64,000 nucleotides of DNA from Omphiscola glabra (GCA_964017045.1 OZ024809.1:30463354-30527353), one strand, 5' to 3'. Numbered from the stretch's first letter, positions 1 through 11,718 are shown. Notes: generated by a model from the letters alone, not told the origin. Numbers and translations are program-made.

Positions 1-128
1 GGAAAGCTGTCCCGCAAGTTTCCCGCCAGCCCCCACCTGCTCCTGGAAAACTGTCCCGCAAGTGGCCCGCCAGCCCCCACCTGCGCCTGGAAAGCTGTCC
101 CGCAAGTGGCCCGCCAGCCCCCACCTGC
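1..128. repeat. 44 bp minisatellite, cut by the window edge
   Basis: About 2.9 copies of a GC-rich 44 bp unit containing GCTGTCCCGCAAGTGGCCCG. Copies start at 1, 45 and 89. The array probably continues to the left of the window. Confidence 0.9.
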
Positions 129-1275
129 AAGTAGGTCACACGTTGTTTTGAGGTGCTAGTAGGATTGTGAAGAGATTTTGCATTTTTTTTTCTTGCCGTG
201 CGCCATCGTTGGGCATGAGCGGTGCGCCTCTACTCTGAGGGTTGTGCTCCGACACAGTGAGTCTGCCGCGCCACGCTGGCACGGTCCACGGCAAGCGTCT
301 CCCACGAGTCAAGGTCAATGTCCATGGGTTATAAGGGAAGATTTTAGACAGTACTTACAGTATAACCACGGATGATATATTTTAGGATATCCAACTTCAG
401 AATTCTATTTAAATTTTTATTATTTTATTAATTTTTTTTCGTAGATGTTTTTTGTGTGCTCGTGATCGGAATCTTACAGTAATACAATAATTCATACGCC
501 AACGGTAATTAGTCCGACGGACGCATTACGCAAGCGTGGAATGTTACAGTGGGAGAAATTATGATTGGCAGAAAGGGCAAGCCACAATTATTTCAATAAA
601 CTTTTTTTTTTTGTTTTTGTTGGTGCTGTTAAGGTTTTTTAAACCCTTTATTTATATTTATTTTTTTTTTTTAATTTTACAGAGGATTATTATTTTTCTT
701 TATATAACAAGAAAGCTTTTCTTTCACAGAGAAATTGTTTATTCCTGAAGAGGATTATACAACTAAGTATATGTAGAAGGATTGTATAAGTACGTTTATT
801 TAGGAGGAACATAGAGTGTGCATAAGGATTATTCAGGTGAGCCTATGTAAAGCAAATAGTGTTGTGGTCAGGGGAAATCAATCTAAATTGATATGTGTTT
901 CAAGAGTTGTCCTTGAAATTAATGCCTTGCAGACGATATAGGGACGGATTTGTATTCGAAAAGAAAATGGCTGTACAAAATCGGGGCTTGGAAATTTAAA
1001 GCGAAAGTGTGTGTGGGTGTAAAAAAAAAAAGGGGGGGGGGGAGGCAGCACTTCTAACCAATACAAAATGGTAAACCAGAGGGTGATGTAAATGACGCCA
1101 TTGTTTGTTAAGATGATTTACTTTGAAATCATGTTCAAAGGGGTGAGAAAATATGAACATTTGATATTTGAACATGTTATTTTAGCATGTTACAATGGAT
1201 TCTTAACTGAAAAGTTTTTTTTTTATTTTTTACATTTTATTTTAATTTTAATATTAATTTTTACAAGGGCATAGA
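129..1275. other. Unique AT-rich sequence, no gene seen
   Basis: The stretch has many T-runs and one A-run followed by a G-run near 1021-1042. Short open frames here (60-70 codons) are low complexity and match no family I know. No transposon ends were recognised. Confidence 0.5.
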
Positions 1276-1282
1276 GTATATG

Positions 1283-1324
<42 letters not shown>

Positions 1325-1350
1325 TGTGTGTGTATGTGTGTGTGTGTGTA
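1276..1350. repeat. TA/TG dinucleotide microsatellite
   Basis: A run of TA dinucleotides grades into TG dinucleotides, with occasional TATG interruptions. Confidence 0.95.
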
Positions 1351-1793
1351 CCCCAGGCGGCATTCCCATTTTGCAAAATAATCTCTATTAATTTAGGATT
1401 GTCCACGTGTTTGTGGGAAAATCCTCGGACGGCTATTTGACCCACTTTTCGTCATCGTATTGAACTGAAACTTGGCACACACACTCGTTGCCGATGACAA
1501 CATTTTCGATAACATTTTCAGCCCCCCGAACCTCATCCACCCCCCCCCCCCCAAAAAAAAATAAAATAAAATTCTCCTTTGTAGTCAAGGGGAAGCTGAG
1601 TGAAATATGATTTGTTCAATGGGTGCGTCTTTTGGTGTTGAGATTAGTTGTGTAGCTGTTGCTGTTGCTATGTGATTTGTATTTGTGACGTATTTGGGTA
1701 TAAATACATCTTCAGTTTATTAGGTTTTACATGCAGCAAGTTTGATGAAAAGATTGCAAAAAAACCAGTTGCTACAATTACACAGTAAGTACT
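1351..1793. other. Unique sequence with C-run/A-run, no gene seen
   Basis: Contains a C-run followed directly by an A-run near 1539-1561. Otherwise unremarkable. Confidence 0.5.
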
Positions 1794-2062
1794 ATCACAT
1801 AAATGATACATCGAGTACAATTACATAAATGATACATCAAGTACAATTACATAAATGATGTTCAAGTACAATTATATAAATGATACATCAAGTACAATCA
1901 CATACATGATACATCAATTACAATTACATAAATGATACATCAAGTACAATCACATAAATGATACATCAAGTGCAATCACATAAATGATACATCAAGTACA
2001 ATCACATAAATGATAGACCAAGTACAATTACATAAATGCACATAGAATTATCGCATAAATGA
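1794..2062. repeat. 26 bp minisatellite
   Basis: About ten copies of a 26 bp unit containing ATAAATGATACATCAAGTAC. Variants include CACAT/TACAT starts and one copy shortened by 1-2 bases. The last copies are degenerate. Confidence 0.95.
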
Positions 2063-2183
2063 TTTATACGAAGCTCTTTGTTTTTAGATGTTGTTTAATC
2101 TGAGTGTTTTTTAAGGTTGGCACATTTCAGCCACCTACAGTTTATTTAATTGGGGACGGGGGGGGGGGGGGGGGGCGGAACCA

Positions 2184-2360
2184 CAGTGTTTTTCGCCCGG
2201 GGACAAGATTCATTTTAAAGAGCCTCCCTTTCTTTTTCCAACTCTCAAACCCTTTGTTTTTATCAATAAAAAAAAAATCAAAGCACATTTTGGCGCCCCT
2301 AACTAGTCTGGCGCCCGGGGACACCTGTCTCCGTGATCCCCCCTTAGCTACGCCTCCGGG
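2184..2360 (-). mobile_element. Dispersed element, copy 1 (CAGGGGCGTAGCTAGG family)
   Basis: This segment is the reverse complement of most of 14395-14582. Shared landmarks in the same order are GCCCGGGGACAAGATTCATT, a T-rich stretch, CTCTCAAACCC, a run ending ATCAATAAAA, TTTTGGCGCCCCTAACT and the end TTAGCTACGCC. Its left terminus is eroded and abuts an 18-base G-run. It is probably non-autonomous, with no coding capacity seen. Confidence 0.7.
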
Positions 2361-3042
2361 CGGAACTGACCGTAGCTACATCACTATATTTATATTTTTG
2401 TTTGTTAATATATTTTCTGTTTTTGGGTACTAAACTAGGTAACGGAAAACAGCCAAAACTCGCTTAACAGCTCAGTTTAATAGGGACTTTCTATATTACA
2501 TAGAGGGGCTCTCTCTCTTTCATAAGCGCTTTCTGTATTTCCCAATGCATTCGTCCCTCGCCACTGCGAGCTTCAACTTTCACAGCTTCCCTCCATCGCA
2601 TTTTTTTTCTTTTCAAATATAACATGTATTCATGAAAATTTTGATCGAGATATGTGAAAGTGATTCAGCGCGAGCTCGGTTGTCCGAGTCGGCGATACGC
2701 CCCAGTTTCAAAATTAGAATCACTGTACGTACGGACTGTATTAGGCCTATGGATTCAAGCACCCCCAGGGGATCTCATGATGTTGAAAAAAAAAGTATTT
2801 AGAGGGTCGTGAGCAGTTGCTCTATGCTCTAACGACGAAAGTATTCGAGTTATAAATACAGAATCCTACTTAGCGGAAATTCCCTCACCGCAGTACCCGG
2901 CCGAGTCTGTGACTGACCAACAGCGAAAAACGGTGGTCGACTGTATGTTGGATCTTTGTTTCAAAAACTATACGCATTCTTAAAAAGTATACGTATATTT
3001 CTTATTATTTTAAGGAGATTTTGAGGCGAAAGCGGGTGAAAA
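2361..3042. other. Unique sequence, no gene seen
   Basis: Mixed composition. A short CpG-containing patch lies near 2665-2705. No long frame, tandem array or paired transposon ends were found. Confidence 0.4.
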
Positions 3043-3065
3043 AAGATGGCGGCAAAGATGGCGGC
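3043..3065 (+). promoter_or_regulatory. Twin AAGATGGCGGC motifs (YY1-like)
   Basis: Two copies of AAGATGGCGGC occur at 3043-3053 and 3055-3065. The motif matches the core bound by YY1 in animals, which often sits just downstream of transcription starts. No transcript or coding exon can be attached to it here. It could be chance or a short duplication. Confidence 0.3.
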
Positions 3066-3143
3066 ATATCGTCAGACTTGAAAAAAGCGCGTCTTGAAAC
3101 AAGCAGCCATGGAAGTGACACACGCACAAAGTTATCATACGCT

Positions 3144-3352
3144 CAGGGCCGGATTTACAGAAAGGCCGACTAGGCCGTGGCCTAGGGGCCCCGCGAAATA
3201 AGGGGCCCCAAATTTGGAATTGACCCGGAGTAGTATATAAAAAATATATATTTTTGAATTTAAAAAACTTAGCAATATTTTTTTATTTTTCAAAATGGGG
3301 CCTCCCATTTTTTTTTAGCCTAGGCCCCCTTAAAATTGTAAATCCTGCCCTG
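3144..3352. mobile_element. hAT-like MITE with perfect 8 bp target-site duplication
   Basis: A 209 bp element. Its ends are CAGGGCCGGATTTACA and, on the other strand, CAGGGCAGGATTTACA (15 of 16 identical). It is flanked by identical 8-mers CATACGCT at 3136-3143 and 3353-3360, the duplication length made by hAT transposases. The interior is rich in GGGGCCCC-type motifs followed by an AT-rich core. It has no coding capacity and is non-autonomous. Confidence 0.85.
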
Positions 3353-3444
3353 CATACGCTGATATGTAAACATATAAGATTGAATTTGGATGTATGGGAA
3401 TCTGAGATCAACAAAAGTGTATACAAAAAACCCGCATTAATATA

Positions 3445-3840
3445 GCATAGTCAGAAGCCCCTGCGGAGTGGGTCGTTGGTGGTGGTGGTGGGTCGAGCGG
3501 TGGGCCCCCGGTGAAATCGCCCGAGAGAGAGAAAAGGTCAGAGAAATTAACAGTCGCCACTCGTGTCGCCACAACCGTCGCCAGGTTGACATCGGGCCCC
3601 GGTGTCGGTTACGTGCTCCGTTGACACCCCACCCGCTTTAACCCCGGCTTCGCGCTGCGGTGCGCGGTTCAAACCGTTTTCCAAGCGGCTCCGCGGTTCA
3701 GAGCGCTGTCAACGGAAACCCTTCAATTATGTCTGTCTGCAAGTTTTGCTGTATCCAATGGCGGCCCACCTAGAGCCGATTCGGTGGTGGCCGGCAGACC
3801 AGAACACGACAAGCACGCTAATTGCTGGCACCTAAGATGG
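3445..3840. other. GC- and CpG-rich patch, possible promoter or exon
   Basis: This segment is much richer in GC and CpG than its surroundings and holds a CCAAT followed by GGCGGCCC near 3757. A 77-codon open frame starts at 3602 (+), but its protein is unrecognised and mixed in composition. Cryptic exon, island promoter and GC-rich repeat are all possible. Confidence 0.3.
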
Positions 3841-4080
3841 TTCTGCACTCGAGCGACCGAACTACTTTTCACCAGTGATATCTGATGCCGCAGCGTTAAG
3901 AGTAATAATTTTTTTATAAAATGGCGGATCAATAAAAACTAGGGCTTAACCGGGTGCAGTTTTTACACCGGGTCCGGGTATTTTCGAGAACATACCCGGT
4001 GGATCCGAGTGTAACAACAGCAACAACAAAAAACGAGTTATCGCTTCATTTTCTATAATATGTGGCAGCATTTAAACAAC

Positions 4081-4856
4081 AGTCTTACTGACAGTCCAAC
4101 AGACAGTCCAACAGACAGTCCAACAGACAGTCCAACAGACAGTCCCACAGACAGTCCAATAGACAGTCCAACAGACAGTCCAACAGACAGTCCAACAGAC
4201 AGTCCAACAGACAGTCCAACAGACAGTCCAACAGACAGTCCAACAGACAGTCCCACAGACAGTCCAACCGACAGTCTAACAGACAGTCCAACAGACAGTC
4301 CAACAGACAGTCCCACAGACAGTCCAACAGACAGTCCAACAGACAGTCCAACAGACAGTCCCACAGACAGTCCAACAGACAGTCCAACAGACAGTCCAAC
4401 AGACAGTCCTACAGACAGTCCAACAGACAGTACCACAGACAGTCCAACAGACAGTCCAACAGACAGTCCTACAGACAGTCCAACAGACAGTCCAACAGAC
4501 AGTCCAACAGACAGTCCTACAGACAGTCCAAAAGACAGCCCAACAGACAGTCCAACAGACAGTCCAACAGACAGTCCAACAGACAGTCCAACAGACAGTC
4601 CAACGGACAGTCCAACAGACAGTCCAACGGACAGTCCAACAGACAGTCCAACGGACAGTCCAACAGACAGTCCAACAGACCGTCCAACAGACAGTCCAAC
4701 AGACAGTCCAACAGACAGTCCAACAAACAGTCCAACAGACAGTCCAACAGACAGTCCAACAGACAGTCCTACACCATACCTTCCGGCCTAGAAACAATTG
4801 TCCTACAGACAGTGAAACAGAAAGTCCTACAAACAGTCCTCAAGGCAGTCCTACAA
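4081..4856. repeat. 12 bp minisatellite (about 58 units)
   Basis: Tandem copies of ACAGTCCAACAG, with scattered CCC/CCT/CGG variants. The array is degenerate after 4773. Because 12 is a multiple of 3, the array is open in several frames on both strands. On the plus strand it spells a (Thr-Asp-Ser-Pro)n frame from 4060 to 4791, with no signal peptide or flanking domain. I treat that frame as a repeat by-product. Confidence 0.97.
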
Positions 4857-6062
4857 CAAAGGGATGCAACTACATATTCTGAAAATGCAAGTTTTTTTTT
4901 TTTTAAATGTCATTTTAGTGACAGACTGAATTAAGGGAAAAAAAAAGGGGGGGGGGCATTATGTTACAGGGCGTAATGGGGCTAAATCCCATATGCCTCA
5001 GATATTCCCTTCCGGCTTCGGAATAACTTTAGCAGCTGCACTGAGTTTAAACATATGGCCGTCCATAAAAAGTAGTACAGGAATTATTAACTGCAAACTC
5101 CAGTGACATATGGAACATACGAACTGATCCATCCCATTAGACTCGTTCATTTGACAATACCCAGTATGGATCGTTTCGAAATGGTATGTGTGTTTGGACA
5201 CCGCAAAACTATTAAACTGACTTATGCTAATGGGCCTGAACATTGTTCATCGGCGGACGCCTGCTGGGGGGTACGCTTTGATCGCGCCCCTGAAAAAAAA
5301 ATTTAAAATAAAATTGTGTGTATCTTCTTGCAAATGTTTTTGTATTCAATCATCTTCATCGGCAATTACACAAAACGCTATTTGTCAAGGATTAGGTTGA
5401 ACAAAAGAAAATTGATCAGGAGGTCCTTTTTCTGTTGTATGCTTCTGGTTTTTTTTTTTAATTCAAGGCATCCAGTTGGCGTATCCACGGGATAAATCAT
5501 CCAGACAAGTGCTGGCAGATTTGTTGAAGCAATTTGTTTCGTTCAGTTGTACAACTTCTTTTGAAAACAAGGTTTTTGTTTTTAGTGTTTCAAATGTAAA
5601 TTTGCCTTTTAGAGTAGAGATTGTTTTGTTAAATGTGGAAGTCAAAAGGATGAATATTTGTATGCTCTAATTTTTTTTAATTTGGAGTCGTGTATTTGGG
5701 TGGCGTGGAGATCTGGGCCCACCGTGGGGGGCGACTGTGATGGCGTCATGGTTTTATCGTTCTGTTGTGCGGTAGCCTTTCTGTTTGGGGGAGTCTATGG
5801 TCATGAAAAGGGGGTGGGGGTGGGGAGAAGGGAGAGGGATCTGAGGATCTATAGGGATCCCTACAGCTATTAGGTTGTCAGACATTCATGGGTTTAGCCT
5901 GGGGAACTTCTGAACTTTGACCCCCCCCACTCGCTTCGTGCGGTCCTATTCGTGGGGGATGATGTTGAATTTGAGTGAACCCCCGAAACATTTCAAGCTG
6001 TTGTAGGAAGCAGGGCTGCACTGTGAGCTGTCTGTTACGGAGATGAAGTAAGAGATTACGTT
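4857..6062. other. Unique sequence, no convincing gene
   Basis: Contains an A-run then G-run near 4939-4957, T-runs at 4891 and 5451, and G-rich DNA near 5805-5835. Small frames of 60-81 codons resemble nothing known. Confidence 0.4.
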
Positions 6063-6308
6063 CCACTGGGTATGCTGTCCACGTTGCACTGGGTATGCTG
6101 TCCACGTTGCACTGGGTATGCTGTCCACGTTGCACTGGGTATGCTGTACACGTTGCACTGGGTATGATGTCCACGTTGCACTGGGTATGCTGTCCACGTT
6201 GCACTGGGTATGATGTCCACGTTGCACTGGGTATGCTGTCCATGGTGCACTGGGTATGCTGTCCACGTTGCACTGGGTATGATGTCCACGTTGCACTGGG
6301 TATGCTGT
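6063..6308. repeat. 23 bp minisatellite
   Basis: About 10.5 copies of a 23 bp unit containing GTCCACGTTGCACTGGGTAT. Alternate copies read ATGC or ATGATG at the junction. Confidence 0.95.
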
Positions 6309-6435
6309 CGGCGTAATCCCCTGTCTACTGAGTCATACCCTTTTGTCTAGACTTTAAGAAAACACACACACACAATGTTAGTGACGTGTTCGTACTTCTT
6401 TTCCGAGTGAGACGTTTATACATGTCATTTACAGG

Positions 6436-6653
6436 CTGTAGATTCCATCTTTTGGGGCAAGACGCCATCTTTTGTGTAAAGACTCCATCTTTTGGGTGTA
6501 GACTCCATCTTTTGGATGAAGACTCCATCTTTTGGGTAAATACTCCATCTTTTGGGTAAAGACTCCATCTTTTGGATGAAGACTCCATCTTTTGGGTAAA
6601 GACTCCATCTTTTGGATGAAGACTCCATCTTTTGGGTAAAGACTCCATCTTTT
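6436..6653. repeat. 20 bp minisatellite
   Basis: About 11 copies of GACTCCATCTTTTGGGTAAA. The last five bases alternate between GGTAAA-type and GATGAA-type units. An earlier AC microsatellite lies near 6362-6374. Confidence 0.95.
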
Positions 6654-7014
6654 ACTGCATATAGGATACATTTACTTTCCCCATAAATTAATTATCGAAT
6701 ATATTAAATTGTTTTTTTTAACATCAACTGTTTAAAACGCGTTAAAAATATTTTCCACTGTAGCAAGCTCCCATTGTAAAGAATGGTATGAGCTTATGGC
6801 TCCAGGTCGACGTTATGACACATACTTCATCTGTAAACTATACGGCTATGTTAACACACTGACATATGTAAACGTGATGACTATGTTAACAAATGACCAA
6901 TGGTCAACACACCGACGTCACAAATCATTACTGTACACCGTATGAAAATAAGATCTCCATGTGTACACCTACAAATCATTTTTCTTGGGACTCGATGAGA
7001 TATTCCTCAAACAA

Positions 7015-7180
7015 TGTCTGACAGTTGCCACAGCTGCCACTTGAATGATGCCGAGACAAGTTTCTGAGAACTCTTGTCTGACGTTGTCACAGCTGCCACT
7101 TGAATGATGCCGAGACAAGTTTCTGAGAACTCTTGTCTGAAGTTGTCACAGCGTGAATGATGTCAAGACAAGTTTCAGCC
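7015..7180. repeat. About 61 bp tandem repeat, 2.7 copies
   Basis: Two nearly identical copies and a partial third share TTGAATGATGCCGAGACAAG and TGAGAACTCTTGTCTGA. The third copy has an internal deletion. Confidence 0.9.
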
Positions 7181-7892
7181 AACGCTGCCGCAGCCATTAA
7201 AACAAAATGCAACATGGTCTAATCTTGTTCCTCCCCATCCAAAAAGGAAAAAAAAAAGTTCTCAAAGTCGTTTGCTTGTCTGCAACCTGTGGCCACACGA
7301 GAAATATGACACCCCCTCCCCCATCCCCCACCCCTAGCACGTATCTCAGGATTAAATTGGGGTCATCATGTGCAAATCATCCCAGTGGTCGTGATACGTC
7401 GGAGTCATAATGGCCACCATTAGATGAACTCACATTACACCATTTAAGTCTGTGGTTCTCTTCTCAGTATAGCATCACAGACCTCCCCCACCCCTTTTTG
7501 AAAGTGGGTTATTGGAGGGGTTCTAGCGCACGTGTCCTATCTATAGATAGAGATTATAGTATTATATGCAGGGCAGAAAACATGAACTTTTTAAATTACT
7601 TTCATGGGTCTATGACTCAATTAATTATTTATTTATTTTTTGGGGGGAGGTGGGGGTACGAAATAACCCCACGCAGGAGACCTACATCTCATCTTTTGTA
7701 CACGTTAACGAAGTTCAGAAGACGTGAAAAACTGTTGTTTTTTTTGTCCGAGTGAAGAGCTAAAAGATTACTACGTCGGCTGCGATGCGTCTTGCTTTCA
7801 GTATGCGTTCGAAAAATTAACTAGGTCTAACTATTCCCACGGTTTATCATTCACATCCATCACCCTCAAAGCCAATCTTCTGATGATAGGCC
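7181..7892. other. Unique sequence, no gene seen
   Basis: Contains an A-run near 7246, C-rich DNA near 7311-7334 and a G-rich run near 7640. Short open frames are unrecognised. Confidence 0.4.
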
Positions 7893-8048
7893 GTTTCATC
7901 ATTGGGCTGTTTCATCCCGAGGCTGTTTCATCCTGAGGATGTTTCATTCCGAGGCTGTTTCATCCGGAGGCTGTTTCATCCCAAGGCTGTCTTATACCGA
8001 AGCTGTTTCATCCTGATGTTGTTTCATCTTGAGGCTGTTTCATCCCGA
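7893..8048. repeat. 16 bp minisatellite
   Basis: About ten degenerate copies of GAGGCTGTTTCATCCC. Confidence 0.93.
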
Positions 8049-8649
8049 TGTGGGGGTGGAGGGGGCGTGACTGTCAGCTGGCCACCAGTATCAATGAATA
8101 AACTTAAAGGTCATTGTTAATCGTTAAAAAATAAACGTTCCTCGCTGTCACTAAAAGCGTAAGTGTACGCGCTGTGCCCCCCCCCCACCCCCACTACGCT
8201 GAGTAGGTGCCTGGTGTACTAAAGGCGGTCACCCGCTGGTCTCGAGGGGGGATGAGATGCGTGGTATTGATACAAGGTAGAGGGGGGTAAGTAACATGGT
8301 CTTCTGGATAGATCGAGTCTGAGATGTAAGTTTGCGGCAGAGGGGGGTTGGGGGAGGGGTTGACAGGGGTGAATGAAGGTGTGAAGTGGTTCTAATGGTT
8401 CAGTTACGCCAGTGGTTTCACACAGTGTCACGCATTGCGTCAGCGCGTGCCACGTTCAAAGTCTCTTCTGCGTCTGGGAGATCTTAAGTCACAGACTAGG
8501 ACTATGGTAACCGTTGTATGATTCATAGCCACTTTTTTAAAAAAGGGGGAAGGGTTCTCAAGTAAACAATAATGGACGTCAGTTATTTATTGTTTAGTAG
8601 TGGGTCGCCATTTTTTGTTCTGTTGTTACGTTGCGTAACAGTACTTATG
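8049..8649. other. Unique sequence, no gene seen
   Basis: C-run near 8177-8186 and purine-rich DNA at 8240-8360. No supported coding region. Confidence 0.4.
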
Positions 8650-9571
8650 AGGTGCTGTCTTAGGAGGAGCTGTCTTAGGAGGAGATGTCTTAGGAGGAGA
8701 TGTCTTAGGAGGAGCTGTCTTAGGAGGAGCTGTCTTAGGAGGAGATGTCTTAGGAGGAGCTGTCTTAGGAGGAGCTGTCTTAGGAGGAGATGTCTTAGGA
8801 GGAGCTGTCTTAGGAGGAGCTGTCTTAGGAGGAGATGTCTTAGGAGGAGCTGTCTTAGGAGGAGCTGTCTTAGGAGGAGATGTCTTAGGAGGAGATGTCT
8901 TAGGAGGAGCTGTCTTAGGAGGAGCTGTCTTAGGAGATGTCTTAGGAGGAGCTGTCTTAGGAGGAGCTGTCTTAGGAGGAGCTGTCTTAGGAGGAGCTGT
9001 CTTAGGAGGAGCTGTCTTAGGAGGAGCTGTCTTAGGAGGAGATGTCTTAGGAGGGGCTGTCTTAGGAGGCGCTGTCTTAGAAAGAGCTGTCTTACAAGTA
9101 GATGACTTAGGGGGAGATATCTTAAAAGGAGCAGTCTTAGGAGAAGCTGTCTTAGAGGAAATGTCTTAGAAATAGCTGTCTTAGAGGGAGCTTTCTTAGA
9201 GGGAGCTATCTTAGAAGTAGATGACTTAGGGGAGCAGTCTTAGGACGAGCTGTCTTAGAAGAAGTTGTCTTAGAGGAACTGTCTTAGAGGAGCTGTCTTA
9301 GAGGAAGCTATCTTAAAAGTAGATGACTTAGGGGGAGATATCTTAAAAGGAGCAGTCTTAGGAGAAGCTGTCTTAGAGGAAATGTCTTAGAAGTAGCTGT
9401 CTTAGAGGGAGCTATCTTAGAGGGAGCTATCTTAGAAGTAGATGACTTAGGGGAGCAGTCTTAGGACGAGCTGTCTTAGAAGAAGTTGTCTTAGAGGAAC
9501 TGTCTTAAAAAGGAGCTGCCTTAGAAGGAGATGTCTTATGAGGAGCTGTCTTAGAAGGAGCTGTCTTAGGA
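8650..9571. repeat. 15 bp minisatellite with a 221 bp higher-order period
   Basis: The left two thirds are homogeneous copies of GCTGTCTTAGGAGGA with GCTG/GATG variants. The right third (after about 9080) is diverged. Within it, a block starting AGTAGATGACTTAGG at 9097 recurs at 9318 with the same order of variant units, giving a 221 bp higher-order period. The plus-strand (Cys-Leu-Arg-Arg) frame at 8572-9105 is a by-product of the 15 bp period. Confidence 0.96.
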
Positions 9572-10280
9572 GTCCAACTTATACTCGTGTTTTATCTTTA
9601 AAACTTCGTCTCCTACTGATGTTAATTCCAAATTTTCACCTTTTTTTGTTGTTCCTAGAAATCTTTCAGAGTCGAAGCTAGCGACATTTGAGTCCGAAAC
9701 TTCAGATCCCGAAAAAGACAAAATTTTAACTTGAGGAGATTGGAGTAAAACTAAATGAAATGACCAGGGAACCACTTCAAGATATAAATCAGCTTTGGAA
9801 GATTTACGCCAGACCTAAATTCCTTAAAACAAATGAAAGCTATTTATGCCATAACATTATGTGAGTGCAACGGGCGAGGGACAGATTGTAGATCGTAGTG
9901 AAATGAAAGATTCAAAAGATGATTGGCAATAAATCTCGATCTGATTCGATCTTACACTGATCACGCCACTCACACCTCGGCTGCGGTGATACTCATCAAA
10001 GGTGATAGGAAGATTTTGACCTATGACCTCTCCAGTGAGGTGAGAGGCTCCCGCGGCGTCACCAGATAAACGCACCCCCCACCCCGGCGTTGGCTCCAGC
10101 ACGCATCCATTTTATTACCGTCTGCTATCTAAGCACGCGCGCGACTCTCTCCTATAGGTTGGTATACAGCAGGGGTCCTCATACCACGGCCGTCGTGCCA
10201 TGAAGGGCAAGGGTCCTGAACCTGGGCCCCTTACGGGTCCCCGGGGAGCAGGGATATAAATATATATATCGACCTTGACT
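9572..10280. other. Unique sequence, no gene seen
   Basis: Mixed composition. A GC-rich stretch near 10180-10255 contains CAGGGGTCCTC, faintly like a hAT end, but no partner end was found. Confidence 0.35.
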
Positions 10281-11101
10281 TTGACCATCTCATTAGCCAC
10301 AAGCAGACCCATACTTTCAAATGACCATCTCATTAGCCACAAGCAGGCCCATACTTTCAAATGACCATCTCATTAGCCACAAGCAGACCCGTACTTCCAA
10401 AGGACCATCTCATTAGCCACAAGCAGGCCCATACTTTCAAATGACCATCTCATTAGCCACAAGCAGGCCCGTACTTCCAAATGACCATCTCATTAGCCAC
10501 AAGCAGGCCCGTACTTCCAAAGGACCATCTCATTAGCCACAAGCAGGCCCATACTTTCAAATGACCATCTCATTAGCCACAAGCAGGCCCATACTTTCAA
10601 ATGACCATCTCATTAGCCACAAGCAGGCCCATACTTTCAAATGACCATCTCATTAGCCACAAGCAGACCCATACTTTCAAATGACCATCTCATTAGCCAC
10701 AAGCAGACCCATACTTCCAAATGACCATCTCATTAGCCACAAGCAGGCCCATACTTTCAAATGACCATCTCATTAGCCACAAGCAGGCCCATACTTTCAA
10801 ATGACCATCTCATTAGCCACAAGCAGACCCATACTTTCAAATGACCATCTCATTAGCCACAAGCAGACCCATACTTCCAAAGGACCATCTCATTAGCCAC
10901 AAGCAGACCCATACTTCCAAAGGACCATCTCATTAGCCACAAGCAGGCCCGTACTTCCAAATGACCATCTCATTAGCCACAAGCAGACCCATACTTTCAA
11001 ATGACCATCTCATTAGCCACAAGCAGGCCCGTACTTCCAAATGACCATCTCATTAGCCACAAGCAGGCTCATACTTTCAAATGACCATCATGACCATCTC
11101 A
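10281..11101. repeat. 40 bp minisatellite (about 20.5 units)
   Basis: Highly regular 40 bp units containing CATCTCATTAGCCACAAGCA. Four sites vary between units: CAGACCC/CAGGCCC, CATAC/CGTAC, TTTC/TTCC and AATG/AAGG. The CGTAC form goes with TTCC. A G-run follows at about 11138-11151. Confidence 0.98.
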
Positions 11102-11303
11102 TTAGCTCACATGAAAAACACCAATTCTCTCTCGTGGGGGGGGGGGGGGGGAAGATCTACTCTTTATGAAGACATGTATTTTATATTAATGCTCTGACTA
11201 CAGAACTGAGCCGTCTTTCGGGCATGCTTACAAATATAAATCATATAGTTAATGATCATCATATCAGTTATTACTGAATTCCTCTTGTTGTCCTCTTTGG
11301 GGG

Positions 11304-11718
11304 GTCGTTCGTAAATTACGTCACGCTCGGGGGGAAAAATGGTGGGGGGTGGGGTCGAGAATTTGTGACGTCACTTTGCTTTTTTTTTCTTTTTTTTTTC
11401 TTTTTTGAAAAGTAAAAATTTTGCTAATTTTGAATTAAAAAAAAAAAATTATATTGATTTTAAAGACATTAATTTGAGGTCGAAATTGCCTCAGGTATTA
11501 TAGATACTATGAAACTCAGTATTCTAATAATACTACAATCTTAACCCATTATGGGAACATTTTAAAGGATAAAATAAAATCTTAGTTTAGTTTAGTTATG
11601 AATATTTATGTTTGTTTTGAATTTTTTTCGGTGTGACGTGACACTGGGGGGGGGGGGGGGGGGGTTAAGAATTTGTGACACTTCGTCATTTTTTAGCGTG
11701 ACGTAATTTACGAACAAC
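11304..11718. mobile_element. MITE with 24 bp terminal inverted repeats
   Basis: A 415 bp element. Its ends are inverted copies sharing GTTCGTAAATTACGTCACGC, and over 24 bp 23 positions match. Inside, AGAATTTGTGAC occurs twice in direct orientation (near 11358 and 11670), suggesting nested or duplicated subterminal blocks. The interior has T-runs and a long G-run near 11646-11664. No coding frame and no clear target duplication were seen. The superfamily is undetermined. Confidence 0.8.

Noticed and set aside
8572..9105. 177-codon Cys-Leu-Arg-Arg frame
   Set aside because: By-product of the 15 bp array.
10140..10260. CAGGGGTCCTC near a GC-rich block as a possible hAT end
   Set aside because: No matching opposite end or target duplication could be found.
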